Source: Pseudopyrenochaeta lycopersici
Lineage: Eukaryota > Ascomycota > Dothideomycetes > Pleosporales > Pseudopyrenochaetaceae
Direction of reading: 5' to 3'
Length of the DNA stretch: 64,000 nt
Assembly: GCA_003313425.1 (NCBI GenBank)
Contig: NHZP01000095.1
Coordinates: 24,320 to 88,319 of the forward strand
The notes below the pieces were generated by a model. That model ran no database searches. It saw only the letters and a program-made list of their open reading frames with translations, and had not been told where the DNA came from. The position numbers were made by a program, and so were the translations under genes. Below are positions 63,872-64,000 of the stretch, in pieces. Position 1 is the first letter of the stretch. Each line of letters opens with the position of its first letter.

Positions 63872-64000
63872 TAGGGTTAGGGTTAGGGTTAGGGGTTAGG
63901 GTTAGGGTTAGGGTTAGGGTTAGGGTTAGGGTTAGGGTTAGGGTTAGGGTTAGGGTTAGGGTTAGGGTTAGGGTTAGGGTTAGGGGTTAGGGTTAGGTTA
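63872..64000 (+). repeat. Telomere repeat array (TTAGGG)n, chromosome end
   Basis: About 21 units of TTAGGG, G-rich strand 5' to 3' toward the right edge, the expected orientation of a right chromosome end. Two units are TTAGGGG (63889-63895 and 63980-63986) and one near the end is TTAGG (63993-63997). TTAGGG is the usual telomere repeat of filamentous ascomycetes. Confidence 0.97.

Overview
The window is the right end of a chromosome from a filamentous ascomycete fungus (Pezizomycotina, most likely a sordariomycete). The last ~129 bases are TTAGGG telomere repeats with the G-rich strand running outward. Genes have short introns (51-115 bases) with fungal branch points, and the gene families are typical of plant-associated or saprotrophic fungi. 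Much of the repeat DNA carries the pattern of repeat-induced point mutation (RIP): C-to-T/G-to-A changes that turn Gln and Trp codons into stops, leaving AT-rich relics whose protein families can still be read through the stops.

Layout: (1) 1-4628 is repeat debris: a broken hAT transposase, three relic LTRs and a RIP-degraded relative of the Zn2Cys6 regulator found further right. (2) 4629-23358 is a gene block with normal base composition and a clear theme of plant polymer or glycoside use. It holds a saponin-hydrolase-like secreted protein (-), a lactose-permease-like MFS sugar transporter (+), a Tc1/mariner relic, a GH3 beta-xylosidase (-), a GH2 beta-galactosidase (+), a Zn2Cys6 transcription factor (-) and a tannase/feruloyl esterase (-). 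(3) 23359-34497 is mostly gene-free or mobile: a second hAT relic in inverted orientation, a Fot/pogo-like element with ~54-base inverted termini, a RIP-mutated Tad-like LINE fragment and a nearly complete pogo-like element with only three stop codons. (4) 34873-38845 holds a BAHD-type acyltransferase and a CocE/NonD-type hydrolase. (5) From about 39267 to the telomere there is no intact gene. A copia element is split by a complete 8.15-kb gypsy chromovirus with a perfect GTATA target duplication. Beyond it lie a degraded long reading frame with a dioxygenase-like motif, a second gypsy-like relic, and the left terminus of another pogo-like element about 260 bases from the telomere array.

How the genes may work together (inference): secreted hydrolases (saponin hydrolase, GH3, feruloyl esterase) would release sugars from plant glycosides and hemicellulose, the MFS permease would import them, the GH2 enzyme would cut galactosides inside the cell, and the Zn2Cys6 protein is a candidate local regulator. 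Several intergenic regions contain CGG/CCG inverted-repeat or TACCGGTA motifs.

Caution: four of these genes (saponin hydrolase, GH3, Zn2Cys6 factor, CocE hydrolase) contain five single-base frameshifts, four of them in mononucleotide runs. Removing or adding that base gives whole codon counts wherever the model could be closed. This could be sequencing error or recent decay, and the sequence alone cannot decide.
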